From: JBMNUL01 sp050946255
Lineage (GTDB): Bacteria > Actinomycetota > Coriobacteriia > Coriobacteriales > CADBOM01
DNA: 16,294 bases
Assembly (NCBI GenBank): GCA_050946255.1
Contig: JBMNUL010000043.1
Location: forward strand, 1-16,294
Reading direction: 5' to 3'
Part shown: positions 1 through 7,781 of the stretch, piece by piece
How positions within the stretch are numbered: position 1 is the first letter of the stretch
How the letters are laid out: each line of letters starts with the position of its first letter
The notes under the pieces: model-generated
The model's database searches: none
Told to the model about the DNA's origin: nothing
Seen by the model: only the letters and a program-made list of their open reading frames with translations
Program-made: the position numbers and the translations under genes

Positions 1-655
1 CGCTGCCGTCGAAGATCAGTCCGATGTCGACGATCTTGGCCCCGCCGTCGCGGGCTCGCACGAGGTTCTGTGCGCACCGCATCTGGTTCTCGATCGGGTT
101 GCATCCCCAGATGTATATTAGGTCGGTGTCGTCGAGGATTCTGGGGTCGATCAGAACATGCTGTGCGGTGGACCCCACCAGATAGAACTCCGTGTAGAAC
201 GGGCCGTTGTCCAATCCGATCGAGGCCATCGGGCATGTCGCCCCGAAAGCGTTTCCGAACCTCTCCGGCATCAGCGCCTCCATGCTGTACGCTGGCGGGA
301 CTCCTGCCCTGAGGTTCCAGATGACAACAGATTGTGGACCGTACTTCTCCTTGATATCGTTCAGCTTGGCGCCGATCTCGTCGAGAGCCTGATCCCAGGA
401 AATCTCCTCCCACTTGCCCTCGCCGCGCTCGCCAACGCGCTTCAGGGGCTTCTTCAGGCGGGTTGGGTCGTAGGGCTGTCTTCCTGCGAGGCATCCTTTC
501 TGGCAGATATGCCCGTCAACGACCTCCGGACCGGAGTAGGTTACCGGCTCCATGCGCTCGATCTTGCCATCCTTGACGATGGTCTTGAGCACGCAGTAGT
601 CGTGGTCGCCCCAGCCGGGACACGAGGTGTAGACAAACGATTCTTCTCCTGCCAT
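1..655 (-). CDS. Molybdopterin oxidoreductase, cytoplasmic, N-terminal part (runs off the window)
   Basis: 218 codons are visible from the ATG at 655 to the window edge; the C-terminal part is missing. The start is set by a strong GGAGAAGGAGGAG ribosome site directly upstream; an in-frame ATG at 673 has no such site. The N-terminus (MAGEESFVYTSCPGWGDHDYC) resembles the 4Fe-4S segment of the DMSO-reductase superfamily: C12, C21 and C51 match three of the four ligands, but position 17, where the second Cys is expected, is Asp. Next come the usual cofactor-domain segments (GHICQKG, KRVGERGEG, WEEISWDQALDEI, then IYIWGCNPIENQ). There is no Tat signal, so the enzyme is probably soluble like acetylene hydratase and some gut catechol dehydroxylases. 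It is divergent from a LysR gene that may control it. The substrate cannot be read from the sequence; a phenolic compound is inferred from the neighbours. Confidence 0.85.
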   Translation of the reverse strand, partial: MAGEESFVYTSCPGWGDHDYCVLKTIVKDGKIERMEPVTYSGPEVVDGHICQKGCLAGRQPYDPTRLKKPLKRVGERGEGKWEEISWDQALDEIGAKLNDIKEKYGPQSVVIWNLRAGVPPAYSMEALMPERFGNAFGATCPMASIGLDNGPFYTEFYLVGSTAQHVLIDPRILDDTDLIYIWGCNPIENQMRCAQNLVRARDGGAKIVDIGLIFDGS

Positions 656-758
656 TTCTCCTCCTTCTCCCATTTGTTGTTCTTTCTCTTTCCCAAACAA
701 CATCAGATTCATCTTAGATTTGATTATCTGGACCGTGTTGCAGCAATGAATGAGTTAA

Positions 759-781
759 ATACTCAACCAAAAGTTGTGTAT
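759..781. promoter_or_regulatory. Imperfect palindrome in the LysR/oxidoreductase divergent intergenic region
   Basis: ATACTCAAC-N5-GTTGTGTAT is seen, with 8 of 9 arm positions complementary, in an AT-rich stretch between the divergent starts at 655 and 874. An outer 8-bp inverted repeat, GCAATGAA (743-750) and TTCATTGC (795-802), encloses it. LysR-type regulators usually bind such sites in the divergent promoter region next to their own gene, so this is the best operator candidate for the LysR encoded at 874. Function is inferred. Confidence 0.5.
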
Positions 782-873
782 TTGATATATCCTGTTCATT
801 GCATAGTTGCTGCTTCGTTGCTGCCGTTGTCTGGTCGGATTCCGATGCATGTCGAGAGCTTGTAGGAGGACCA

Positions 874-1827
874 ATGCAGATTGAGAGTCTGAGGTACTTC
901 ACCGTGCTTGTAGATGCAGGCTCGTTCTATGGCGCCGCCAAGAAACTCCAAATTTCCCAGCAGGGACTGAACAAGGCGATTACCTCGCTGGAAAACGAAC
1001 TGGGATGCAAGCTTTTGAATCGCAGCCGCAGGGGGGTCAGCGTCACGAGAGACGGCGAGATCTTCCTCAAGCACTCGAAGAAGCTCCTCGAGGAATACAA
1101 GGAGATGATCGACGAGATCCTCGAATCCGACAGCGAGAAGGGTGATGATGAGCCGAGGATCCCGGTCTACGTCACCTACTACCCTATGCAGATCGCCGCG
1201 GGAATTCTGGGCTTCCTGGATCTGGCGAAGCAGGTCAAATACATTGAGGAGCCCTTCGACAAGGTCGTCCAACGCGCAGCCGCCTCCGATGGCTCCGAGG
1301 TGTGCTTCGTGGACGTCTACCCGGGATCCGCAGAGGTTATCGAAAAGTTCCCCGATTTGGTGTTCGAGCCGTTGCTCAACACCCTATATGGCGCAGTGTG
1401 GTCAGATGGGTCCCCACTGGAGGGGGAGAGGGTGATCCACCGCGAGAGGTTGCGGCACGTTCCAATTGCCGTCAACACCTTCAGGGAGATGGTTTTACTT
1501 CGCGAGAGGGTGTTCGCAGACAGCCCCTTGGAAAACATCGTGCTTGGGGTTACCAGCCCCAGGATGCTGCTGGAATTTGCCCAGTCGTCCAGCAGCAACG
1601 TGGCGACCTTCGACTCCTTCGGCTTCTACCTCTCCTGCCTGGACCCCGACATGCCGACAGACGGGCTCCACTACACCCCATTGGCAACACCTTTGGCGCA
1701 TTGCCAGATTGGGTTCCTGTACAACAGGCGCAGCAGGCCCAACATCAGGTGCAGGCACATAATGGACGATTTCCATCATCTTCTCGCCAGCAGATGCGGG
1801 GATTATCTCGAGAAGTACCCGCTGTGA
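874..1827 (+). CDS. LysR-family transcriptional regulator
   Basis: 317 aa, the normal LysR length. The start at 874 is chosen because TAGGAGGA lies directly upstream; the frame is open further upstream but without support. Residues about 17-45 form the LysR winged helix-turn-helix (GSFYGAAKKLQISQQGLNKA, then SLENELG), followed by the typical LLNRSRRGVSVTRDG wing and linker helix. The remaining 220 residues are the periplasmic-binding-protein-like effector domain, which is poorly conserved and gives no ligand. The gene is divergent from the molybdopterin oxidoreductase at 655 and convergent with the tannase. Its likely job, inferred from position, is to sense a phenolic substrate and switch on one or both neighbouring transcripts. 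Confidence 0.9.
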   Translation: MQIESLRYFTVLVDAGSFYGAAKKLQISQQGLNKAITSLENELGCKLLNRSRRGVSVTRDGEIFLKHSKKLLEEYKEMIDEILESDSEKGDDEPRIPVYVTYYPMQIAAGILGFLDLAKQVKYIEEPFDKVVQRAAASDGSEVCFVDVYPGSAEVIEKFPDLVFEPLLNTLYGAVWSDGSPLEGERVIHRERLRHVPIAVNTFREMVLLRERVFADSPLENIVLGVTSPRMLLEFAQSSSSNVATFDSFGFYLSCLDPDMPTDGLHYTPLATPLAHCQIGFLYNRRSRPNIRCRHIMDDFHHLLASRCGDYLEKYPL

Positions 1828-2012
1828 CGGAACGTTCGCTGCGGCGGGGCTAGCGATGGGGAAATCGCCTAAGCCAGCGGTGCGGGGACTATTCGGCGAA
1901 GTGTCCGTCGTGACGGGGCGCCCGCTGTGATTGCTGTGATGGGGCTCGCTAGGAGGAAATAGCCAAAGTCAACGGCGAGGGGGACTGTTCGGCGAAGTGC
2001 CCGTCGTGGCAG
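1818..2012. repeat. Imperfect tandem duplication of about 95-100 bp after the LysR gene
   Basis: Two diverged copies lie head to tail, about 1818-1912 and 1921-2009. Both begin with CCCGCTGTGA, share a middle block like GGGGCT-CGCTAG-GAAAT-GCC, and end with a well-conserved block of 29 bases (1884-1912 and 1980-2008) that differs at two positions. The offset changes from 103 to 96 bases along the copies, so at least one indel is present. Copy 1 includes the last codons and stop of the LysR gene. The repeat fills the space between the convergent LysR and tannase genes. It may act as a transcription end region; no clear T-run is seen. Confidence 0.6.
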
Positions 2013-2019
2013 CCGGCCC

Positions 2020-3447
2020 TCATCTTCGACAGACCTTCTCCACCCAATCGAACATTTCAGGGAGGTCGTAGTCACCCGCGTGCGGGATTCCCCAAGGATG
2101 GGCGATATCTGCGTCTGCACCAGCGGCCGCGAGCTTGGCGTAGAGAATATTAGAGACGGCAATCGAGGTGTCACTGTCCATGCTGCCATGCCTTATCCGG
2201 AAGTGCCTCGCCATGGTTGCCCGGTCATCGCCGATGTAATTCAGCGGGTTCATCATCTTGACCTGTTCCGGCTCTGCCATCGCACCTCCGCTGTAGCTCC
2301 TGCAGAAATCCGAAAAGTGGCGGAACTCCACGTCTCTTGACCCGAAAAGCTGCGTTTCCGGGGTGTCCATATCCAGCCCGTCGAAGGCGGGAGGCCTCTT
2401 CATGCGGGTGCGGAACCTCACGAAACCCTCCCAGTCCATCGAGGCGGCTCGGCCGTTTCTCACGTAGAGCCAGCTCGATACTCCGTCCTGTGATTCGATG
2501 TCCACACCACGGTCCAGCTCGGTTTGAGCGCTCGCGAGCACATGGGACTCAATGAAATCGCGGAAGCTGCCGCTCCCGTCCTTTTGGAGGGTCAGGGGCT
2601 TTCTCCTCTCGTTGACCAAGCTCAGGCTGTTGAGATATGGGATGAACCTCTCGGCGAGTGCATCCGAGATCTCGCGCTCCTCGTAGGAGAGGGTTCCGCT
2701 CTTCTTGACGAAAGTGAACTTGGAGATGTCGAGCGACCCGTCCTCTGGTGGGATTCCGTCCATCCGGCTCCAATTGTCGAGTTCCCTGAACTCCCATTCG
2801 TATGCCATGTCGGCGTGCTCTAGGTCGACTATAGGGCAGTAGCAAGAGCAGGCGAAGACGTCGTCGCGCTGGTCCTCTGCGCCGATTTCCTCAAGATACG
2901 GGAGGTAGTCTGGGTGATTTCCCGTGCATCCGAGCAGCGCGCTCATGGCTCCGCCCGCGCTCGTCCCGTTCGTGATGATGTGGTCGGGGTCGCCGGCAAC
3001 AGGAGCAACGTGTGATCGGATGAAGCGAACCGCCGCTTTGAGGTCGACTATGTCCGCCGGGGCCACGCCGATGTTGTGTCCTGCATCGTCCTTCATGCCG
3101 CGTCCCCTTTCGGCGGGGGAGACCACGACGAACCCCCGCTGCAATGCCGCAGCGATGCTGTTGGTGCCGTGGGTCATCGGGTCAATCCCTGGTGCGTCCT
3201 CGTACCCCGGCATGTACCCCAGCACTCTGTTGGGCATGAATATCGGAGCGGTGTGGATGTTCCATCCATTGACCTCGCTGCCGCTCAGATACTGTTCAGG
3301 GATGAAGACGGAGAGGCTCTGGCTGCTCGGCATTATCGGGTTTGCCACATAGATGATGTGCCTGATCTGGCCGAATCTCAGCTCCTCGCCACTTCCAATA
3401 TCTGCGCTACCGTTCTCGAAGTCCTGGAGCTTGATGTCTTCCAGCAT
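2020..3447 (-). CDS. tanB: Subtype-B tannase (tannin acylhydrolase)
   Basis: 475 aa, alpha/beta-hydrolase fold, close in length and motif order to the Lactobacillus plantarum TanB tannase (469 aa). Tannase hydrolyses galloyl ester (and depside) bonds of gallotannins and catechin gallates, releasing gallate. Visible motifs: the HTAPIFMPNRVLGYMPG segment, the nucleophile motif NGTSAGGA (Ser163), the ACSCYCPIVDLEHADMAYEW block, RMKRPPAFD with TPET (substrate-contact Lys350 and Glu364, spaced 14 as in TanB), RHGSMDSDTS (Asp424 and Asp426) and the catalytic His456 in PHAGDYDL. All triad residues are present, so it should be active. The start at 3447 sits 6 bases after GGAGG; the ATG at 3453 abuts that site too closely. 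There is no signal peptide, so it acts inside the cell. It is divergent from athL across 517 bases. Confidence 0.93.
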   Translation of the reverse strand: MLEDIKLQDFENGSADIGSGEELRFGQIRHIIYVANPIMPSSQSLSVFIPEQYLSGSEVNGWNIHTAPIFMPNRVLGYMPGYEDAPGIDPMTHGTNSIAAALQRGFVVVSPAERGRGMKDDAGHNIGVAPADIVDLKAAVRFIRSHVAPVAGDPDHIITNGTSAGGAMSALLGCTGNHPDYLPYLEEIGAEDQRDDVFACSCYCPIVDLEHADMAYEWEFRELDNWSRMDGIPPEDGSLDISKFTFVKKSGTLSYEEREISDALAERFIPYLNSLSLVNERRKPLTLQKDGSGSFRDFIESHVLASAQTELDRGVDIESQDGVSSWLYVRNGRAASMDWEGFVRFRTRMKRPPAFDGLDMDTPETQLFGSRDVEFRHFSDFCRSYSGGAMAEPEQVKMMNPLNYIGDDRATMARHFRIRHGSMDSDTSIAVSNILYAKLAAAGADADIAHPWGIPHAGDYDLPEMFDWVEKVCRR

Positions 3448-3652
3448 GCTCATCCTCCATTTCCATCCGCCGTGCTCGATGCGCCGGGGTTTTCAAACAG
3501 TTTATCAGCCGGGGATGCTATCTCGCCTCAATTGGCACATTTTGGACATTGACGGCCAATGGTTGTAGTCCTGTATGCCAACATCCGAGCCGCGCCGGCA
3601 ACTCCTCCTCGGCCTTGGCTGCCGAGCGCACTGACAGAGCACTCTTCGAAAG

Positions 3653-3693
3653 AGATTGGTGAGTGCCAATCTAAGATTGTTGAGCGCCAATCT
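3653..3693. promoter_or_regulatory. Two tandem 20-bp palindromic operator candidates
   Basis: Site 1 (3653-3672) is AGATTGG-N6-CCAATCT with perfectly matching arms. Site 2 (3674-3693) is AGATTGT-N6-CCAATCT with one arm mismatch; its 6-base spacer differs from that of site 1 at only two positions. The repeat period is 21 bases, two helical turns, so two dimers would sit on the same DNA face. This is typical of cooperative regulator binding. The even-centred symmetry is not the classical T-N11-A LysR box, so the binder may be the nearby LysR protein or an unseen regulator. Confidence 0.65.
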
Positions 3694-3771
3694 GTAGCCG
3701 ACTTCTGCGTGCAGGTGCCCGCCCTTATTAAACCAATCCGCTTATTTGCCAAGAACTGGGTGAAATCCCAC

Positions 3772-3800
3772 GTGATTTCTAAAATTTGCATAGATATAAA
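3772..3800 (+). promoter_or_regulatory. athL: Candidate sigma-70-like promoter for athL
   Basis: A good -10 element TATAAA (3795-3800) is preceded at exactly 17 bases by a poor -35 element GTGATT (3772-3777). A weak -35 with a good -10 fits an activator-dependent promoter. Transcription from here would give a leader of about 155-160 bases before the athL ATG. Confidence 0.3.
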
Positions 3801-3964
3801 CTTCAGGTGTTGGCTATCATCGAACATGTGACAAATGGAAAGAGGGAGAAAGGTCCAGAGCTCCATTGCCAGGGTGTTTGCCAATCTAGGGATTTGCCCT
3901 TAGAGCTGGCAGATTCGGGCTGGCAACGGTAGTTCCGGAGTCGGTACGAGGAGAGGTGCTAGAT

Positions 3965-6583
3965 ATGATCAAGAAGGGATTCGGCGCCGACAAGACCACT
4001 TTCGACAACGTGGACTGGATGGGATTTGGCGTGGGTTCCAATCTGGCGTGCATCGACGTCAAGGACGGAAAGATATTGCGCACCAGGCCGTTTCGCTACG
4101 ATGCCGAGTACACCGAGGAAGAGCTCAAGCCGTGGGTCTATGAGAAGGACGGCAAGGTCTTCAAGTGCCCGATGCACAATCTGATTCCACCAACTTCGGC
4201 GGCTTACAAGAGGCATGCGTTTTCAAGGAACCGTGTGCCTTATCCATTGGTGCGCGAGCACTTCGATCCAGATGGAGATCGCCATACTGAGCTTCGAGGC
4301 ATCGACAAGTACCGCCGTGCTTCCTGGGATGAGGCAACCGAGATCATCGCCAAGGAAATCCACCGTCAGTTCGAGAAGTACGGCATGGGCTCGATTTTGG
4401 CCCAGCAGGACGGCCATGGCGAGTCCAAGGTCATCCATCCTTCGCACGGCGCGATGGTCAACCTCCTCTACATGCTCGGAGGATGCACAATTCAGGCACG
4501 CCAGCCAGACTCCTGGGAGGGCTGGTATTGGGGAGCCAAGCACGCATGGGGCGGCGAGCCCTACGGCCAGGCTCCCATGCAGAACCTCTTCTATGATGTG
4601 ACCCAGAACTGCAAGATGATGCTCTACTGGGGCTGCGACAACGAGACGACCACTTGGGGGTGGGCCGGTCAGATGCCCTCGCGTCTGAGCTTCTGGTTCC
4701 GGGACATCGGGATCTACAGCGTGTCGATTTCCCCTGACCTCAACTACTCCGGTGCAGTGCATGCAGACCGCTGGATTCCGGTATTTCCCAACACCGACCT
4801 CGCCCTCCAGATGGGTATCGCCCATGTGTGGCTCACCGAGGGCACCTATGACAAGGATTACGTTGACACCCATGTAGTTGGCTTCGATTGGCTGGAGTCG
4901 GAGATCATGGGAGGGATCGACGGTATCGAGAAGACCCCGGAGTGGGCAGAGGAGAGGTGCGGCGTTCCCGCACGAGTTATCAAGGCGCTCGCACGAAAGT
5001 GGGCAAAGGAACCCACCTACACCGCTCACTGCAACGGCGGCTCCTTCATCCGCTCCTGCTATTCGCACGAGCCGGCACGCATGGAGGTCATGCTCCACGC
5101 GATGCAGGGAATCGGCAAGCCGGGCCGCAACTCCGTGAAGTTCATCGAGTGGATGACCTTCGGCCTCGACGAGCTCAATCCGCTGCCCTCCTTCGAGTAC
5201 ACGTTCAACCCGGCTCCCGCTTACAATGGCGCACCGCTCGAGGGAACCGACGACTTCATCCCCAAGACGATGATCCCGCAAGGCTTGCTTGCAACCGATG
5301 ACAACCCAATCGACTGGCATGGTCACGTTATCTGCTCGCTGCCCGCCGAGGACCAGTTCCTCCCGTTCGAATTCCCGCACGAGGGATGCAGCGCCATTCA
5401 CATGATCTGGTCGGACACGCCTTGCTGGTCCACCTGCTGGAACGGCGGGAACGAGTACATAAAGTCCCTGCAGAACCCCAATCTGGAGTTCGTGCTGCTG
5501 CAGCATCCATGGTTCGAGAACGATGCCAAGTTCGCCGACGTGGTCCTTCCCTCCAACACACGCTACGAGGTGGAGGATGTCTCGTTCGACGCGCAGAGCG
5601 GAATGTTCGCCACGATGATCCACTGCGACCAGGAAGTAGAGCCGTATGGGGAGTCCAAGAGCGACTGGTTCTGCGTGTGCGAGGTCGCCAAGAAGCTCGA
5701 GGAGCTCTATGGTGCTACTGAAAAGCGCTATGAGGGAATCTTCAACCGCTACACCCGCGGCCGCAATGTAGCGGATTGCGTGAAGGTAGCCTGGGAAGAG
5801 GGCGGCGTGAAGGAGCACATGGGGTTCGACGAGTGGATCGACAAGGGATACTGCTCGTCGCCGATCAAGCCCGGATGGGAGGACCGCCCAGTTGGAATGA
5901 GCGAGTTCTATAACGATCCGGAGGGACATCCGCTCTCGACCCCTTCCGGGAAGATCGAGGCCTACTCCACCGCACTTGCCGAGCACTTCCCCGACGATGA
6001 CGAGCGCAGGCCATATGTGCAGTACATCGCCGACTCGCCAAGGTTCCACGAGTACCGCGAGAGCGAGAAGGCGAAGAAGTACCCGTTCCTGATCATCTCC
6101 AACCACCCGCGCTGGAGGGTACACGCCAACTTCGATGACAACTCCTGGCTGCGCGAGATCGAGACCTGCAAAGTCATCGGTCCGGATGGGTATGCATACG
6201 AGCCCGCCTGGCTCAACCCCGCCGATGCCGAGAAGCTCGGCGTGAAGAACGGCGACGTTGTGAAGATCTTCAACGACCGCGGCTGGGTGCTCGGAGGCGT
6301 ATACATCACCGAGCGCATCATCGAGGGCGTTGTGCTTCAGGACCACGGTGCTCGCGTCGACCCGATCGAGCCGGGTGTCTCCGACCGTGGAGGAGCCAAC
6401 AATCTGATCGCCCCGCTCGAGACCACGTCGAAGAATGCAGCCGGCGAGGTCACGTCCGGATACCTCGTGGGCGTGGAGAAAGTCGATGTGTTCGAGCTGG
6501 CCAAGCAGTATCCCGAGGCCTTCTCGCGCACGTTCCATGCAGATGAGGGAGTCGATATCGAGAACTTCATCATCGACGAGTAG
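3965..6583 (+). CDS. athL: Pyrogallol hydroxytransferase (transhydroxylase) large, molybdopterin subunit
   Basis: 872 aa from the ATG at 3965, which has GAGGAGAGG 8 bases upstream; an in-frame GTG at 3956 overlaps that site and is less likely. The length is nearly that of the Pelobacter acidigallici large subunit (875 aa). As in that enzyme, the N-terminus (DWMGFGVGSNLACIDVKDGK) lacks the CxxCxxxC iron-sulfur motif of most DMSO-reductase relatives. Matching blocks include ILAQQDGHGESKV, ARQPDSWEGWYWGAKHAWG (its Ser is expected to be the Mo ligand and the adjacent Asp catalytic), LYWGCDNETTTWGWAGQM and DLNYSGAVHADRWIPV. The known enzyme converts pyrogallol to phloroglucinol with 1,2,3,5-tetrahydroxybenzene as co-substrate and binds two molybdopterin guanine dinucleotides. 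It pairs with the small subunit 132 bases downstream. A related phenol dehydroxylase acting on another pyrogallol-type ring is possible. Confidence 0.9.
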   Translation: MIKKGFGADKTTFDNVDWMGFGVGSNLACIDVKDGKILRTRPFRYDAEYTEEELKPWVYEKDGKVFKCPMHNLIPPTSAAYKRHAFSRNRVPYPLVREHFDPDGDRHTELRGIDKYRRASWDEATEIIAKEIHRQFEKYGMGSILAQQDGHGESKVIHPSHGAMVNLLYMLGGCTIQARQPDSWEGWYWGAKHAWGGEPYGQAPMQNLFYDVTQNCKMMLYWGCDNETTTWGWAGQMPSRLSFWFRDIGIYSVSISPDLNYSGAVHADRWIPVFPNTDLALQMGIAHVWLTEGTYDKDYVDTHVVGFDWLESEIMGGIDGIEKTPEWAEERCGVPARVIKALARKWAKEPTYTAHCNGGSFIRSCYSHEPARMEVMLHAMQGIGKPGRNSVKFIEWMTFGLDELNPLPSFEYTFNPAPAYNGAPLEGTDDFIPKTMIPQGLLATDDNPIDWHGHVICSLPAEDQFLPFEFPHEGCSAIHMIWSDTPCWSTCWNGGNEYIKSLQNPNLEFVLLQHPWFENDAKFADVVLPSNTRYEVEDVSFDAQSGMFATMIHCDQEVEPYGESKSDWFCVCEVAKKLEELYGATEKRYEGIFNRYTRGRNVADCVKVAWEEGGVKEHMGFDEWIDKGYCSSPIKPGWEDRPVGMSEFYNDPEGHPLSTPSGKIEAYSTALAEHFPDDDERRPYVQYIADSPRFHEYRESEKAKKYPFLIISNHPRWRVHANFDDNSWLREIETCKVIGPDGYAYEPAWLNPADAEKLGVKNGDVVKIFNDRGWVLGGVYITERIIEGVVLQDHGARVDPIEPGVSDRGGANNLIAPLETTSKNAAGEVTSGYLVGVEKVDVFELAKQYPEAFSRTFHADEGVDIENFIIDE

Positions 6584-6715
6584 GAAAATTTTCCATCGGG
6601 GCTGCACGGTGTGATGCCATCTGGGCGCTCGCCCTTTAGCTCTGGAGGATAGCCGAGAGATGATTCCCCTCATCTTGTTGCGGGATAGGGGATAGGACAA
6701 GAGAGGTTTGGAAAG
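6584..6715 (+). other. athL-athS spacer with short hairpin
   Basis: 132 bases separate the two subunit genes. It holds a GAAAATTTTC palindrome right after the athL stop and a short GC hairpin GGGC-GCTC-GCCC (6623-6634) without a strong T-run. This may stabilise or partly attenuate the transcript. A strong independent promoter is not evident, so the two genes are probably co-transcribed. Confidence 0.35.
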
Positions 6716-7522
6716 ATGGGAAAGGTTTTCGTATTCGACCACAGCTACTGCAATGGCTGCTATGGTTGCCAAATCGCATGCAAGGACGAGCATTGCGGCA
6801 ATGATTGGATGCCGTATCAAAAGCCGCAGCCCGAGCTCGGCCATTTCTGGTGCAAGCTCCACGAGACCACGCACGGCCAGGTTCCGAAGGTGAGGATCGA
6901 GTACACGCCGGTCATGTGCCAGCAGTGCGATGCATGCCCGGTGGTTGCAAAGCATCCAGGTGTGGCAGTCAAGCGCGACGACGGTCTGGTCCTGCTCGAC
7001 CCGGTGAAGTCCGAGGGTATGCGCGAGATCGTGGACGAGTGCCCCTACGGTGCCATCTATTGGAACGATGAACTCAACATCCCGCAGAAATGCGATGGCT
7101 GCGCTCACCTGGTCGACGCAGGGGAGATCCCGCACTGCGTGGACCTTTGCGCCACCGATGCGCTGAAGTTCGGGGAAGAGGAGGACTTCGCCGACGAGAT
7201 CGCGAAGGCCGAGGTCCTGCATCCCGAATATGGCACCAAGCCGAGGGTCTACTACCTCAATGCCCCCAAGCTTTTCATTGCCGGAAGCGTCTGGGACGAG
7301 AAGGACAACGAGGTCATCATCGGGGCGAAGATCTCGCTGGAGGGACCGAACGGGGTATCAGTCGAGACCGTCTCCGACGATTTGGGCGACTTCTGGTTCC
7401 TGAAACTCGATGCCGGTGACTACAAGGTCACGATGAATGCAGAGGGATATGCGGAGAAGACCGTGGACGTGAAGCTCGACAAGAGCCTCAACATCGGAGA
7501 TTTCGCACTCGACCGCAAGTAG
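6716..7522 (+). CDS. athS: Pyrogallol hydroxytransferase small, iron-sulfur subunit
   Basis: 268 aa, compared with 274 in Pelobacter acidigallici. Residues 1-150 are a DmsB/NrfC-type ferredoxin with twelve cysteines suited to three 4Fe-4S clusters: C12, C15, C18, C22; C68, C71, C74, C109; C126, C129, C141, C145. The fourth cluster of ordinary DmsB-type subunits is absent, because DPVKSEGMREIVDECPYGAI lacks the usual inner Cys residues, as in known transhydroxylases. Residues about 180-268 (from LNAPKLFIAGSVWD) form a Cna-B/transthyretin-like beta domain, the feature that marks the transhydroxylase small subunit. No membrane-anchor gene follows, so the complex is soluble and cytoplasmic. The ATG at 6716 follows GAGAGG and GGAAAG. 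It carries out electron transfer or structural support for AthL. Confidence 0.92.
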   Translation: MGKVFVFDHSYCNGCYGCQIACKDEHCGNDWMPYQKPQPELGHFWCKLHETTHGQVPKVRIEYTPVMCQQCDACPVVAKHPGVAVKRDDGLVLLDPVKSEGMREIVDECPYGAIYWNDELNIPQKCDGCAHLVDAGEIPHCVDLCATDALKFGEEEDFADEIAKAEVLHPEYGTKPRVYYLNAPKLFIAGSVWDEKDNEVIIGAKISLEGPNGVSVETVSDDLGDFWFLKLDAGDYKVTMNAEGYAEKTVDVKLDKSLNIGDFALDRK

Positions 7523-7685
7523 CTGGGGAAACTGCGGGAGGCCTGGTGAAGTGCTTGGTTTCCCGTCGTTTTAGGTTATGTTCCAGTTGCGTTTTCCAGC
7601 TCGGGTTTCTTCGAACAGATTTGCTTTGCGCCGTGCGCGGACTGCAGGTGATTTATCGGTGCGCATGGGATAAAATGACGTTACT

Positions 7686-7761
7686 GCCTTCGTAGCTCAG
7701 GGGATAGAGCACCGCTCTCCTAAAGCGGGTGTCGCGCGTTCGAATCGCGCCGGGGGCACCA
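7686..7761 (+). tRNA. tRNA-Arg (anticodon CCT), CCA encoded
   Basis: 76 bases. The acceptor stem GCCTTCG pairs with CGGGGGC (two G-U pairs). The D arm GCTC/GAGC, the anticodon arm CCGCT-CTCCTAA-AGCGG and the T arm GCGCG-TTCGAAT-CGCGC are all present, and the 3' ACCA is encoded. Anticodon CCT reads AGG. The 3' half is the integration target of the adjacent mobile element, which restored the gene on insertion. Confidence 0.95.
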
Positions 7762-7781
7762 GCAAACCCGCAGGTCAGGGG
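7717..7781 (+). repeat. attL: 65-bp direct repeat, left end of the integrated element
   Basis: These 65 bases recur exactly at 13025-13089. The repeat starts in the anticodon loop of tRNA-Arg(CCT) and runs 20 bases past the CCA end. The bases just outside differ in the two copies. The adjacent tyrosine integrase points toward this end. This is the standard signature of site-specific integration into a tRNA 3' end. Confidence 0.95.

Larger units (their letters stand above)
3448..3964. other. Divergent promoter region between tannase and athL, no gene
   Basis: 517 bases without a convincing coding frame; short open frames here lack ribosome sites and recognisable protein. It holds the two tandem palindromes (3653-3693), a candidate athL promoter (3772-3800), a small inverted repeat TGGG-N6-CCCA just upstream of that promoter (3757-3770), a further lone half site CCAATCT (3881-3887) and a long athL leader. 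Its length and palindromes suggest that both divergent transcripts are regulated here. Confidence 0.6.

Noticed and set aside
158..865. Open frame on the plus strand across the first oxidoreductase
   Set aside because: Antisense to the recognised molybdopterin enzyme, no ribosome site, no motif.
4223..7222. A 999-codon open frame on the minus strand opposite athL and athS
   Set aside because: It is a shadow of the GC-rich athL/athS coding frames; the protein has no family motifs and runs through the athL-athS spacer, while the plus-strand genes are clear homologs of known subunits.
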